Shown: positions 1-12,004 of the stretch, in pieces
How the letters are laid out: each line of letters starts with the position of its first letter
Position numbering within the stretch: the stretch's first letter is position 1
From: Topomyia yanbarensis
Lineage: Eukaryota > Arthropoda > Insecta > Diptera > Culicidae
Assembly (NCBI RefSeq): GCF_030247195.1
Contig: NC_080672.1
Location: 392,539,037 to 392,603,036 of the forward strand
DNA: 64,000 bases
Reading direction: 5' to 3'
Position numbers and translations under genes: made by a program
Notes under the pieces: generated by a model
What the model saw: only the letters and a program-made list of their open reading frames with translations
The model's database searches: none
Told to the model about the DNA's origin: nothing

Positions 1-235
1 AGCGGGGGTTACAGCTTGAGAACACCCTTGTAAATTCGTATGTGCTAAAATGTTCACTCTATTACCGGGGTGTTTTGATGTTGGTTGGAGATCGCGGGCG
101 TAAGTATGTGTTGATGATTGCAATCGCATGTACGCGTTTGTTATCAGGTTTGTGTTATCGCGAAGGTCCCGAGCGCTTGTACGTTTTGAATGAGAAAGAT
201 TGTGAGTGTATATGAAAGAATATGCAATTGTTTGT
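1..235 (-). repeat. Fragment of the GATCGCG-rich retroposon family
   Basis: The stretch shares landmark phrases with the full copies at 10053-12004 and 19132-21203: a 'gttcac..attaccggggtgtt' segment, 'gatcgcgggcgtaagtatg' and 'tatcgcgaaggtcccgagcg'. Orientation follows the poly(A) end of the full copies, which lies on the minus strand. It is cut by the window edge, so its true length is unknown. No coding potential is visible. Confidence 0.75.
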
Positions 236-1769
236 GTTAGTGAGTGTTAGTATGAATCTAATTTAAGATATTGTAATGAAAGGAAAAATAACATTCGTAA
301 TAAAGAAGAGAAAAAAGATGCAAAGAGATTAAGTAAAAGCGCATACATCGGCCGATATTATTTTCGGTATACATGAGTAGTGGAAAACAAACTACAGCAA
401 AATCAGACTAATGAAGTAGAAGAAAAACACCGTGAAACATGCAATCAAACTACTTGAACTCGTCTAAATGCCAGCAAATGATATTGACGACAATTACATT
501 CTGTTAGAATTTTATCATTTATCATGATATGCTGACAGGGAAGAGATGATTCACGTGCGTCGGTAAATTAATCGTACCTTAATTTATCCAATTCGACCTT
601 CCCGAATGAGTCGAATCGAATGCACGAATTAAACACCGGTAAAAATGAACAACGAATCCTAGGATAGATTACCAACTATTCTATCAAATACGCCAGTTCT
701 GCATCCATTCCTTGGCGCAGCTGTCACAAATACTCAGGCGAACACATATACAGATAGACATACGACTACCACATAACAATTGTACACTAATACTAAAAAC
801 TAAAATTGTTACATCATAACCACTAATAAGCTTCTACCTTTATATTTTTTGATTTTTTTAATTATCCTGTCCACGACCGAGAAATCTACACAGAATGAAC
901 CTCACTGCGAGCCGTGCGCACAAACACTGCTATTAAGCTGTTGAACATTGTTTGCAAACACAGCCCACAGAAGAAGTCAATCCATGACGACCCGCCACAT
1001 AGAGGAGTAACTAGAACAAATTCTTGGCCAATAACCAGTTAGTTATATTTTTTTTAGATACTTAAAAGCATACTGTATATTGTGGCAAAATAAAGAGTAT
1101 GCCAAAAATTGCTAAAGATTTTTTGCATGGATGCAAAATGGTGATATTTTAAGGGTTTTTAATCTTTTTTTATTATATATCCAGCAAAATCGCTTTCAAA
1201 TGATGATGACTGTATTAAATTAGACAGTATTATAACAAACGTAATAGAACACAACTATTTGAATAACCTCTGCTTGTTGCTGTTGTTGGACCAGCTTTAA
1301 AAACACCTTTTTTAAACAAGTTTTTCCAAATTTGAATGATAAAAAAGTTACATTATACGGCAAGATCCGGCAAAGCTGCTGAAACAACATTACAAAACAA
1401 GATTCCGGCTATTCAAAAAACATTCAATCTCTTCCGATCTTTTCCGATCCATAAATTCCAAGCGATTTGAAAATATTGATATTACGCTAAAATGCTGTAG
1501 GGTCAAAAACTATGTTTTGCAAAATGAATCTTTATGAATATGTCCACAGGTATCCCTTTTCTTCTTCCTTTTCCATTGACCAACTGTTCATACAGCGGAA
1601 AAAAATAAATGTATTCACAAAGATCACCTCGAAAATACTAGTATTCGGGATGATCTAGAAAATTGACCCCTGCACTGGTAAGTGGATAGATGCCAAATAG
1701 TCCCCAAAACCAGTTATTTTCTATTTGTAGTTCATATTAAGGCATAATAACAGCAATAGCCGCAATAAA
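236..1769. other. AT-rich stretch without a recognisable gene
   Basis: No long open frame, no clear splice-bounded exon and no terminal-repeat element was found. A short motif around 1085-1140 (ending in TTTTGCATGGATGC) resembles sequences near 4620-4690 and 6010-6085, so part of it is old repeat DNA. Confidence 0.5.
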
Positions 1770-1850
1770 TAGTTTTGGCCAGGATTCGACCCCAGTTACT
1801 CCTCTGTGCGTCAGTCGGCCATGCCAGTGTGCATAGACTGTTGGTTGACC
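1770..1850 (-). repeat. Candidate tRNA-like SINE relic
   Basis: Read on the minus strand this contains a TGGCATGGCCGA segment (1826-1815), close to a pol III A box, and GGGTCGAATCC (1792-1782), one mismatch from a B box. The spacing between boxes is shorter than in an intact tRNA. No target duplication was identified, so it may be a partial or chance match. Confidence 0.35.
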
Positions 1851-1884
1851 GTTAGTTTGGGCTGATGTAGATTATGAAAAAACA

Positions 1885-2275
1885 CAAAACATTCTCGGTA
1901 TTCCACTTCCGATGCACCACTATCGAGGCGTAATGCAATTACCATCTTAAAGCAGTTGTCTGTCAGTGGTTCTTTGAACTGATGGACAAATGGTCGGTGA
2001 TAAGTCAGACTAGACTAAGCGACAAAATATTGATTTCGAGAAAAACGAGTTTAGTTTGAATTGCAGCATCCTTTACATTATGATTGGAAAATTATTTTTG
2101 CCATAATTCTTGTTTATGGTTACATATTTCAAATCGGACAAAAGTCGAATGTAGCTGACGATATTCTTTATCCAGTGGCATCATCTCATTTTTTGATGTT
2201 TTGCGACTTAGTCCGGTCTGACTAACACCGACCAAATATGCTTGATGACGTTTGCATTATCGTCAACCTAAGGGA
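1885..2275 (-). repeat. 5' head module of the GATCGCG retroposon family, interrupted by a MITE
   Basis: The motif CACCACTATCGAGGCGTAAT with 'accatctt.aagc' and, past the MITE, 'ttgatgacgtttgcattatcgtca' recurs at 20960-21180, 45350-45470 and 51415-51525. In the 51.4 kb copy the two parts are contiguous, which shows that the 242-bp insertion at 1992-2233 is later. Confidence 0.7.
1992..2233. mobile_element. MITE, GGTCGGTG family, 4-bp target duplication (AAAT)
   Basis: Terminal inverted repeats start GGTCGGTGATAAGTCAGAC on the left and end GTCTGACTAACACCGACC on the right. AAAT flanks both sides (1988-1991 and 2234-2237). A paralogous empty site near 51500 ('cgaaatatgtttgatgatg') carries AAAT once. 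Length is 242 bp, with no transposase. The superfamily is not assigned; 4-bp-TSD MITEs are known from Aedes. Further copies: 28934-29181 and a fragment ending at 29326. Confidence 0.88.
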
Positions 2276-4610
2276 GGGACGTTGTTCCAAGATAGGATCA
2301 CACTAAAACTAGCAATCATGGAATGATTAACAACGATAACGTTTTTCGCATTTTGTTCCACTGCAATGATGTAACAATGACCCTCAGCGACTACCGTCCT
2401 TCAATAGCTCCAACGAAATTCACACATTTCACTATAGCCCCTTAAAATCGCCGGAAAACTAGCATAAAACCCATCATAACATCAATATGGTTGGCCATGA
2501 CAGTGGAACATGCTGTTCGTTCCGTAATATAGCCTCGTCCAAATTCAAAGTACTGGTTTGGCTGCAATCGGATTACATCCCTCAATTCAGAGCCGGTTGG
2601 AGAGCCACCGAAAGACAGTGCTCACCTGTGCGTAGTCTATATTTCATGGCACACACACTGTTCAGCTGCACCTTGAGTACACGAACTTACCTGAAAATGG
2701 AAAAGAAGGAAATAAGTATAGTATTAGTAAATAAAGCCGCCAATTTGTGTTGCAATTTGCTTTGTTATATTGTGGGTTAGTGCCTGGCACTATTGTATCT
2801 ATCTATATTTATCGGAGTCCCATGCGTTATTCATTGTCTGTCGTACTTTTTTAGGTATGACATAAGAGTTACCGGAGGTTGCGACTTTCTCCGTACAGTG
2901 ATTCAATGCATTTAACGTCATACGCGTTATAATCGGTGGTGCAGCGCGTAGTGGACCAACAATTGGGCTCTTATATAATTCCGCAGAAAATTTGGTACGA
3001 TGTGATTGCCAAACCAGACGTGATCTGTTCAATGCGAAATTAGTTCCTGTTTGGAGTTTGTTTGGTGCTTCTGCAATCCGAATGTTTGCCTTGGATTGAT
3101 TTATGTTAGTTAATAATTAGAAAATGGATTGCATTATTTATTTATTACATATGTATACACATAATGACAATCTGGCAAGCCTATGAACAAAATAATAATA
3201 TCTACAATTTATGGCAATGACCGCAAGTGAGTAACGAGTTCAAAACTAGATAAATACTATTTTTTAAACAACATTCAACCGTCCTTGACGTGACTTTAGT
3301 TGTTGAATTAGGTTGAGACTAAGCGAAATAAGTTGACAACCGACGACACACATCAAGAACATGTGAACGAACCGCAAAACAACTTCTGGTTAGGGCTTGC
3401 GCTCCGTCTTTGTTGAGAATTCAAACTAGCAAGTTCAAGGAAGTACAGAACCACGACCGATAAGCGCCAGTTTGACCACATGAGAAAAAACTGAGAAATT
3501 CTTTATCTTTCTTCGCAGTACCGCAGTACTTTGTCGTTCATGTGTTTTATTTTCGATATTCTCAAGCTGTAGAGTTAACATTGACACTTATCCATGGATT
3601 TTCGCTAAAATTCCTGTGGCACGTTCCGTTGGTGCAGTGTAAAATGTCAGTACACGCCACATGCGGCTAGGGTGATGGATTCGACGGACTGGAAAAACTT
3701 TCTCGTTTGCCTTGAATGTATGTTCTTCGCACTAGCCACATGAAACAAAACAACCAAATGAATGTAAATAAAAGGAGCATATCCATTACCTTGATGCTTA
3801 ACCTCTATTTGTAATTTACTCATAAATAGGATTGTATCGGTAATATATGCCGATTTTATCCGCAATAAATTCACGGTGAAGGCTAACATCAGTAAGCATT
3901 GCCGATTGAAATATTCCGCGAACGCTCTAACTGAAGTGATTTTGTACGGAGACAAAAACTTTCCAATGAACTTGAAAAACAAGCATAATGACACACATGT
4001 ACGTGCCGAAACAACAATCTACAGCGAAGCCACTATTCAATGTTAGAAACAAAAACAACCAGGCGACGACGCGACGGTGTGTTTGTTGTGAGCTTTTACA
4101 CACATGCTTGAGTTACATTATCTGTATAGGCAGTCTCTATCGGCGCAGTGTGAGGTAGCGAGACCCTGCCGCAGCTGCAGGTGCTATCGACCTTCAAACG
4201 TAATATACAAACTGATGGCTGTTTATCAATATAGTAAGGTACCCTCACAGCACACACGGTCAGGTAGTAAATGGGCATATTCGTACTGGTCAATGAGCGG
4301 ACCAAGTAGACACGTGCGGTGTACTTATTCAGTTTGTTTACATTTCAGGCCTTATTGTCATTGTACATATCTGTGAAAATTGGATTACGCGAATTAACTT
4401 GTTTTTGTATGCAAGATGATTTCTACTATCTAAAGTCCAGTCACAAACCATTTCCGGTTTAGTAACTATAACTAAATATCTAGTAGGATAATATGACTAT
4501 TTTCGCCCTGTTTCTACTGTCACCTTGCAGCGCATTTGAAATTTTTGTTCAACGCATTGGTGCAAATGGTAGGTCGAGAATTGGGGTTAGAGATGGACAA
4601 ACCGATTCAG
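2276..4610. other. Stretch without a recognised gene
   Basis: Several open frames of 70-115 codons exist on both strands (for example minus 3994-3647), but their predicted peptides have no recognisable domain, and competing frames overlap. I see no terminal repeats or convincing exon structure. Confidence 0.5.
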
Positions 4611-4733
4611 TTTGACACAAGGACACATTTACACCTTATGCACAAAAATTGGTCTTACCCAAAATATTCTTGCTTGTGAATTTTGCATAGTACCAGGCGT
4701 TTGGTTCCGATACCAAATAAAGGTTTCGGTTAA

Positions 4734-5793
4734 GGGGCCGTACACTAATTACGTAAGGCTTTCTTAGAGCTTTTCAACCTCCCCCTCTCCCTCATATAAG
4801 AGTTCGTAAGATTTTGGTGAACTTCCCTTCCCCCTACATAAGATCTTATCATGATTATCGTAAAAAATCGAATTGTTAATTCATCAAATAATAAGATAGC
4901 GAAAACGATATGTATAGAATTATTACAAGAAAACTCATGACAAAATTTAACTGTAATCATGTGCAGAATTTCAATTGCATGCCAATCTCGCCCAGTAGAA
5001 AGAATAACTGTTGTCAGATATTCAGTAACTCCAATTTGGTCCACATGATCTGCTTTGCTATATTCCACTTTTTCGTTGGAGACGAACCACTGCGAGCAGT
5101 ATTTAGATCTATGTGCTATACTCCACTTCCTTTGAATCTATTTTCTTGTGATGTAGAATTTAAAAGAGTTTATACCTCTTCTGGCATGAATTTATTCTGA
5201 GTTCCAGCTGTGACGCTTATCGTACGCATAGCTCCGAGTTAACCATCTTCGAATTTTCTTGAATTAAAATACAGTTCACACTCTGGAAATATTCGACGTT
5301 CAAGATCTTTGACAATCGCATGTTAGAACATTTTCCAGATACCTTGCGGGTTTGAATCGAACGTTTGAAAAGGACAAAGTCGGTCTAACAACACGAAGGG
5401 TATCAACACTTCTTAACTTGTAAGGCATATTGTGACTCCAGGGGTGACATTACGCATCTCGAAACGAAAGGTTTATTGTATGCAAGCTTGTATGAAAAAG
5501 TCGATTTGAAATGGTTCCATAATGCCGCCCCAGTTCCCGAACAAACAATGTACAACCAAGAGCCAAAAAATTACTCATATTGTTTGATATACAAGGATTA
5601 TATGGTACAAATGAAAAAAGTTCTCTTTTCTTATTAAAAAAGAATATTTTCCTTATGGATTTAATTTTTTAAACTTGTTTTATGATATTACGTAAGAAAG
5701 GACAAACCCTCCCTCCCCCTCAGATAATAATTTGTAAGATATTTTGAAACTCCCCCTCCCCCATATGCCCTTAAGTAATTAGTGTATGGCCCC
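4734..5793. mobile_element. Non-autonomous TIR element with TAA target duplication (PIF/Harbinger-like)
   Basis: The left end GGGGCCGTACACTAATTACG and the right end TAATTAGTGTATGGCCCC are inverted repeats. TAA directly flanks both (4731-4733 and 5794-5796). Pyrimidine-rich tracts ('cctccccctctccc', 'ctccccctccccc') lie just inside both ends. It is 1060 bp and holds no recognisable transposase. Three-base TWA duplications are typical of PIF/Harbinger, so this superfamily is inferred. Its inner layout parallels the shorter element at 47786-48041. Confidence 0.85.
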
Positions 5794-6216
5794 TAACAAT
5801 CCTCGTCAGCAAACAGAACTTCCGTTCTTACTATCGAGACATCAATTGATATAAGTCAGATGTTTAGCGTTCACACAAGACGTGAGACTTCTTGGATTTT
5901 AGTGCGTAACTAGCGCTAATTTGGTGCTGGTTTAGACTTATCTAACTAGCATTAAGTTGGTGTTAGGTGCTGACGATGAGAATCCGAAAAACTAAAAAAA
6001 ACATATTTTATGTTAGGTCTTGTGTCCTTATGCTCAAAAAATTTGGTTTTACTCAAAATTTTGCCGGTTGAGAATTTTGCATAGATGCAAAGATATCGGT
6101 GCCATTTTATACGCATTACATCAATTGTAGGACAAGTAATTAATGAAATTGTGAGGCATCTTTCCTAACAGTGCCAAAATAGGAAGTTTACCCTATATAT
6201 TTTGTGAAGTATTCTG

Positions 6217-7036
6217 TAAAAGCAACTTTTTCAGCATATTTCGATCATGGAGAAGCTTCCAATAAAATAGTTTTCCTAACAACAACTTTTGACATATTTT
6301 ATAATTTATGCTATTTGCAGTAAAAAATGCAATTTTCTTTTAGAATATGATTGTAAACGCCATTTTAAATCAAAATGCAAGTAACAGAAATTTGAAATGA
6401 GAAGTTCTCTCCAACAGAAATTTGAAAGTAGTAGTTCTCGAGATATTTTAAATTTTGTTTTAACAACACAATTCTTTTATTTTATTACGAACTTTTCAGA
6501 AGTTATTCGCGTTTCTCCATCAACAACAATATGTTTTTTAAAAGGCCCGTAACATTTTCTATAACTTTTTCTTTGACATCAAGGCGATATTGTATACCAT
6601 TTGAAAGCTATATGAAAACGACCAAAATATGATCGAACTTTTTAGTTTAGTCATCAGACCATATGGTTGGATAGCATTTTGATTGCTTGCGTGTAGCTTT
6701 CTAATGGTTTACAATATCACCTTTATGCAAAAGAGAATGCTACAGAAAATGGCATGGGCATTTTGAAAAACCTATTGTGGTTGATGGAGAAACGCGAATA
6801 ACTTCTGAAAAGATCGTAATAAAACAAAAGAATTGTGCTGTTAAACCACAACATTTCAGAAAATTTTTGTTATTAGTATTTTGATTTAAAATGGCGTTTA
6901 GAATCATGTACGAAAAAAATGTATATTTTGCTGCAAATAGTGTGAATTATAAAAATATGTCAAAAGTTGTTAGGAAAACTTTTTTATTGAAAGCTTCTCC
7001 ATGATCCAAATATGTATTCTGAAAAAGTTTCTTTTA
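6217..7036. repeat. Long imperfect fold-back (inverted repeat), about 820 bp
   Basis: The left arm (from 'gcaactttttcag...gatcatggagaagc') is repeated in reverse complement as the right arm (ending '...gcttctccatgat...gaaaaagttt'). The two halves pair through the motifs TTATTCGCGTTTCTCCATCA and its complement, around a centre near 6650. A third, more diverged arm-like segment follows at about 7075-7310. No coding sequence. It could be a fold-back DNA element or a decayed MITE dimer. Confidence 0.75.
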
Positions 7037-7039
7037 TGT

Positions 7040-8016
7040 CTTTAAAACGATAAATATCGGATTTTTGACATTTTTGATGAGGTAACGCGAATAATTTTTA
7101 AAAAGGGCATAATCAGACGAATTAACTATTTTGGTGGGAAAAATTTCAAATAACTCGAAAACTATCGCATTTTGGAAGATTTTTGTTAAAAGCATTTCAA
7201 TTTAAAACGATACTTAAAATTACATTCTGTAATAAAGCTACAGTGTTATATGTCATTTTAAAACATGTATAAAGTTGTTAGAAAAACTTTTTTACCGATA
7301 AGTTCTCCACCATACAATCCCATTCCAAATATTTCTTTTCTATTTAGGTTTACAAAATATAAAAATTAGAAAAAATGGTTTTTTTTCAATTTAAATTTTT
7401 AACAAAACTTTGTTTTTTTCAGTGTATATTTTTTTCGTACCGAAATGTTCATTCCCTGTAACTCGTTCGCAGAAAGTTTTGCTGTATAAAATACAGTAAT
7501 CGATCGAAATGTTGTTTAAATTGACGTACGTAGAAATGTTTACGCCCTTTTGAAAAATTACCCTTGTATCAAAATATTGCAATTGCCAGAGAAAATCATG
7601 GAGATTCATAAACCGAACACAAATTCAAAGTTTCGTTCGAATCGACGATGGTCATATTTTGCAGTCGGCCGTTTTCTCATGGAATCCCTCATCTGTAGAG
7701 GCATCACACACTAATCGAGAATTATCAAACAACCACAAAAAACGGTGAAATACGAAAATTTTTGGTCAAAATTGTTAGTCACATTTTAGTCCACCGTATT
7801 GGGATCGCAATTTAATTTTTTTTTATTTTGATACATATTCACTCAAATTCGTGTTTCTAAAATAAAAACTTTTTTAACTTTTTTCGATTTTGAACGAAAT
7901 ACCACTTATTTTTTTTTGGTGGGGGGTCCGCCATTTTGGATCGGCCATTTTGAATTTCGTAAAATTGACCTCAGGTTCGTAATCAACGATGTCCACAACG
8001 TATAATTCCATGAAAT
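7040..8016. other. Stretch without a gene
   Basis: It holds the diverged third arm of the preceding fold-back (about 7075-7310) and homopolymer-rich AT DNA. A short repeated phrase 'ccattttggatcggccattttgaa' lies near 7931. No exon or TIR element was identified. Confidence 0.5.
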
Positions 8017-8331
8017 TGTTGACATTCTACTATAATTAATTCATCGGAAGTGTTCTCAGAACTTCAAAACATGATTTTTCAAAACTGCGTATAATCTTAT
8101 TTGAAAACGGTCCAATATTTTTAAGTCTTTACTTCATTTTAACCTCCCGAAAGAAACCCTTTTTCGTTGGAGGAATGACCTATCAAATCAACAAATTCTT
8201 TGTATTAACTATTTTAGTGAAGCCTTAAAATGGGAAAAAGTGCTTTCATATCGATCTCAAAGATTGAGATCGCACCATTACATCAAATTTGAAGTTTTTT
8301 ACCCGTTCTTAGATTATTCCTCCAAAAGATA
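8017..8331 (+). repeat. Interspersed repeat family B, copy 1
   Basis: This is the reverse complement, with moderate divergence, of 46663-46955. Shared landmarks are AGTGTTCTCA, AACATGATTTTTCAAAA and CGCACCATTAC. Ends were not resolved to terminal repeats, and no coding potential is seen. Confidence 0.7.
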
Positions 8332-8589
8332 TAGTTTACTTTAGAGCCTTATTATTAGTTTTGTGTTTCAGATCGATCCTGAAGCAGCAGACTATACGCA
8401 GTTTTGGAGTTTCACGCGCACCTAACCTTAGACAGAACATCACCACGGGTGCCATTTTGTTTTTTTCGTCTTGAAAAAATTTGTAAATAAAGGAGAAAAA
8501 ATAAACTTTATGAATCCTAAAAGTTTTTCCTTCTATGTTTTTTCATGGACCCACAAAACAAATCCATTTTTTTTTTACTTTTTGGTCAT

Positions 8590-10033
8590 TTGAATGAGAC
8601 TGGTAAACTGCAACGGGCCGTGATTTGTGAGATTGAGTCTACGGTGCCTACAGTCTATGATCGCGATTGCATCGCATTTGCGTATCATCGTGAAGGGCTC
8701 GAACGTTTGAATGTTAACGTGTTCGATCGCGTGAGCGTTTGTAAGTTCCGTGGGCTAGCGTGTGTATAAATTCAATTTTATAAGCGTGTGGCCATTTGCA
8801 TATTCGCCTGTGTTCTTGAATTATCGTGCGAACCTTGAATATGATGATTAATTTCCTGTGAACGTTTCAAATGGTAGAAGCGAATGAGTTCCACCATATC
8901 ACTATAGAGTTCCCGGTCATGTCGCCATGGAACGTGTTGTAAAGTGTTTATGAGCGTAGGTTCGTACTTGAGACCGAGTTGCTAAGTTCTAAAACGTTCA
9001 ATCAAACAGCGGGGCGCTTTCTTGTTTGTGAGACCGCGAGCCTAGTCGTACGAGGATCATCGCGAAGGATTCAAGCTAGTATATTTTAACGTGTTTGATA
9101 GCAAGGTCGTTGTCGTGTCGTGTGTGTATGTAACTTTGCGTGGATTATTGAACATTCGCGCGGACCTAGACTCATATTTAATTTAGAGTGTATGGCTCAG
9201 ATGTTATAACTGGAGGAATGGACCTAAAGTGCTAGGACTAGAGGACGTTACTGATTTATGATCGCGTTGGTATAGTCACACTTAAGATCGCGTTTATAAA
9301 TTGTAGGTATTGAAACTCGATCACAAGGCCGTTATTCTGTTTGCCAGATTACAAGCGTAGTTTAACGTGGCTGTATTATCGCGCACAGATCGAGCGTTTG
9401 TATGTTAATGGGTTTGATCACATGGGCGTGCGTGGGTTGTATGTAACTTCGTGTGCATAAATTTGTTTTGTATATTCGTGTAAACGCTTATATAATCGCG
9501 TTTAATATTTGTGTGAATCGTCAATTTGAGTTTTCGGTTCAGATTTGGAAGGGAGTGAGTTTCCCTATATCAGTATCCGGCCTTGGCGCCCTGAGACTTC
9601 TAGTGCACATGAAATTGTTTTTGTTTTGAGACCAGTACTAAAGCAATGGACCTAGGTTGCTAGGACCAATGATAGAGGCTTCCGTACAGGACCGATTGAT
9701 ATTCGCGTTGGAACGACTTGATCGCGGGTGTAAGTATGCGCAGTTGATCGCGATAGCATGATCACGTGCGTTGCTAGGTTTGTATTATCACGAAAGAACC
9801 GAGCGTTTCCATGTTAACATATTTGATCGCGTGGAAGTTTTTATGTCGGGCATGATAGCGTGTTTATTATTTTTGCGGTTTTGAATTCGTTTGTATAACC
9901 GTGTAGTCGTTTGAATATTCAAACGTGGGATGTTGAGTGTTTGTGCGAGCCGTAATTCTGTTGTTTAATTTTGAGTGTTAGGTCCAAATGAAGGAAGAGA
10001 GTAAGCTCGTCTTTCCTCATCAGAGTCTCTAAC
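8590..10033 (-). repeat. Old, diverged array of the GATCGCG-rich family
   Basis: Degenerate units carry the same ordered landmarks as the younger copies: 'atcatcgtgaagggctcgaacg' (8683), 'cggtcatgtcgccatggaacgtgttgt' (8916), 'gatcatcgcgaaggattc' (9055) and again near 9780. The order within each unit is conserved but spacing varies. A young copy inserted directly beside it at 10053. ORFs such as 8545-8769 come from the repeat and are not regarded as genes. Confidence 0.75.
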
Positions 10034-10052
10034 AGAGATGATCGGGTACGAC
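10034..10052. repeat. Target-site duplication, left copy (retroposon 1)
   Basis: AGAGATGATCGGGTACGAC, 19 bp, is repeated exactly at 12005-12023. The left copy is followed by the long T run and the right copy by only six T, as expected for target-primed reverse transcription with the poly(A) end on this side. Confidence 0.9.
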
Positions 10053-12004
10053 TTTTTTTTTTTTTTTTTTTTTTTTCGAGAGTTGTCCTACTGGAGCTGT
10101 AGAGCTAGGTTCTCGGAAGGGCTCCCCGTCAGAATCACATACTACAATTTGCAGACGAGACAGGCAATGTCGCCCAATGAAACACTGCATTAGGCCAATT
10201 GTAGCGGGCCGTGATTCTGAATGTGATATTCATTGTACGGTTCAGGTATGTGCGGGCGTAGGGACTCGCGATCGCGTGTATCATCGCGAAGGGCTCGAAG
10301 ATTTGTACGTTAACGTGCTCGATCGCGTGTGCGTTTGTATGTCGCGTGTGCGCTTGCATGTCGCGTGCGCGTTTGTATGTCGCGTGTGCTAACGTGTATG
10401 AACTTCGCGTGTATACATTCTATTTCATAACCGTGTGCCTTTCGCATCTTCGCGTGTGTTCTAGAATGATCGCGCGCGGACTGTGAATCTGATACTTCAT
10501 TTTTGATTTTTGGTGTACGGTTCAGATTTCAAAAGAAGGTGGGTTCTTACATATCATTAGAATTCCCATTCATGTCGCCGTAGAACGCGTGATCTAGTGG
10601 ATATGAGCTTTATTTTTTTTTTTTGATTGGTCCAACTGAATGTATGGACCTGAATTGCTAGAATGAATGCTAAAGATTTCCGGACGTGACCGATTCATGA
10701 TCGCGCGCGTTTGCGGGTTCGCGTTTGAGACCGCGTTTGTAACGTCGTAAGTACTAAAACGTTCACACAATTGCCGGAGTGTTATCAAGTTTACGCGATC
10801 TCGGGCATAGGTGTGCGTAGATGATCGCGAAGGGCTTAAGCGTTCGTATGTTGACGTGTTTGTTGCGTGTGCTCGCGCATATGTGACTTCGCGTGTATAA
10901 ATTCGATTTTGAAACCCTGCGGCCATTCATATATTCGCGGACCGTCATTCTGATCTTTAGCTTTCGGTGTACGGATCACATTCTGACAGGGAGAGAGTTA
11001 CCCCATATCACTAGAGTTTCCGGTCATGTCGCCATGGAACGTTTTGTCTAGTGGATATGGGAGTTATTTTTCAATTTTATTATTTTTTTATTAATTAACA
11101 AGGACCTAGATTGTTGGTACCGAGGATAGAGACTTCCGGACGATCCCGATTCATGATGGCACGAGCGCGGGAGTTTGTAGGTTGACGCTTGAGATCGTGT
11201 TGCTAAGTTTATCAGTGCTGAGATTTTCACCTTATCACCGGGGTGTAATCACGTTTGCGAGTTCGTGGGCGTAGGTTGCTTGGAAAATCGCGAGGGGCTC
11301 TAACGTTTGTGCGCTGACGTGATTTTGTAACGTGTGTTCTTGAATGGTCGCGCGAACCGTGAGTCTGATATTAAATTTTCGGTGCGCGGTTAGAATTCTA
11401 GCAGAGAGTGGGATCGTTTATATCGATAGGGTTCCCGGTCATGTCGCCATGAGACGTGTTGTCCAATAGGTATGAGCGTATTTTCCCAATTGGTCCAGCT
11501 GAAGGCATGGACCTAGGCTTCTAGTATCAAGGATAGACTTCCGGACGTGATCGATACGTAACCGCGCGCGGGGGCTTTTTTATAGGTTCATACTTGAGAC
11601 CGCGTTTGAGAATGTGTGAGTGTTAAGACGTTCACTATTACCATCTTTGCTGACCCAGCTGAAGGCGGGTGTAGAATGGCAGTATAGGACTCAAAAAAAA
11701 GGAATAAAGGACAATATATGAGAGACACAATAGATTAGGTAGGTACAAGATAGAGCTGAATTTATGATCATCACATGAAAGACATACATTAGTACTGAGA
11801 ATTGGGCCCTAAACCGACATTGTATATTATTTGACCATGGCAGTGGACAATAAAGGTCGCCAAGTTAAGTACTAAAATTGATCACAATGTAGCTTAACTA
11901 AAAAGACAATAATCGTATCCCAAGTTTATGTGATATAATCACTGTAATACTGCTTTGGTGGAAAAGCCCCCGGACCACATCAAGGTACAGTATCATGCCG
12001 AGGG
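10053..12004 (-). mobile_element. GATCGCG-rich retroposon, insertion 1 (about 1.95 kb)
   Basis: Starts on the plus strand with about 24 T, i.e. a poly(A) tail on the minus strand, and is bounded by a perfect 19-bp duplication. The body has three degenerate tandem units: the landmark 'tcatgtcgcc.t.gaacg' occurs at about 10572, 11028 and 11444 (spacings 456 and 416). Content is unusually rich in TCGCG and GATCGCG. No open frame beyond about 110 codons, and none conserved in the second copy, so it looks non-coding. The body and 3' end match 19132-20795 closely. The last 210 bp (11795-12004, the 5' head in minus orientation) are unlike copy 2. It is a non-autonomous retroposon, presumably mobilised by a LINE in trans. 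Confidence 0.85.

Noticed and set aside
4745..5068. Transposase fragment inside the TAA-flanked element
   Set aside because: No DDE-like spacing or recognisable Harbinger motif; the frame includes the terminal repeat itself.
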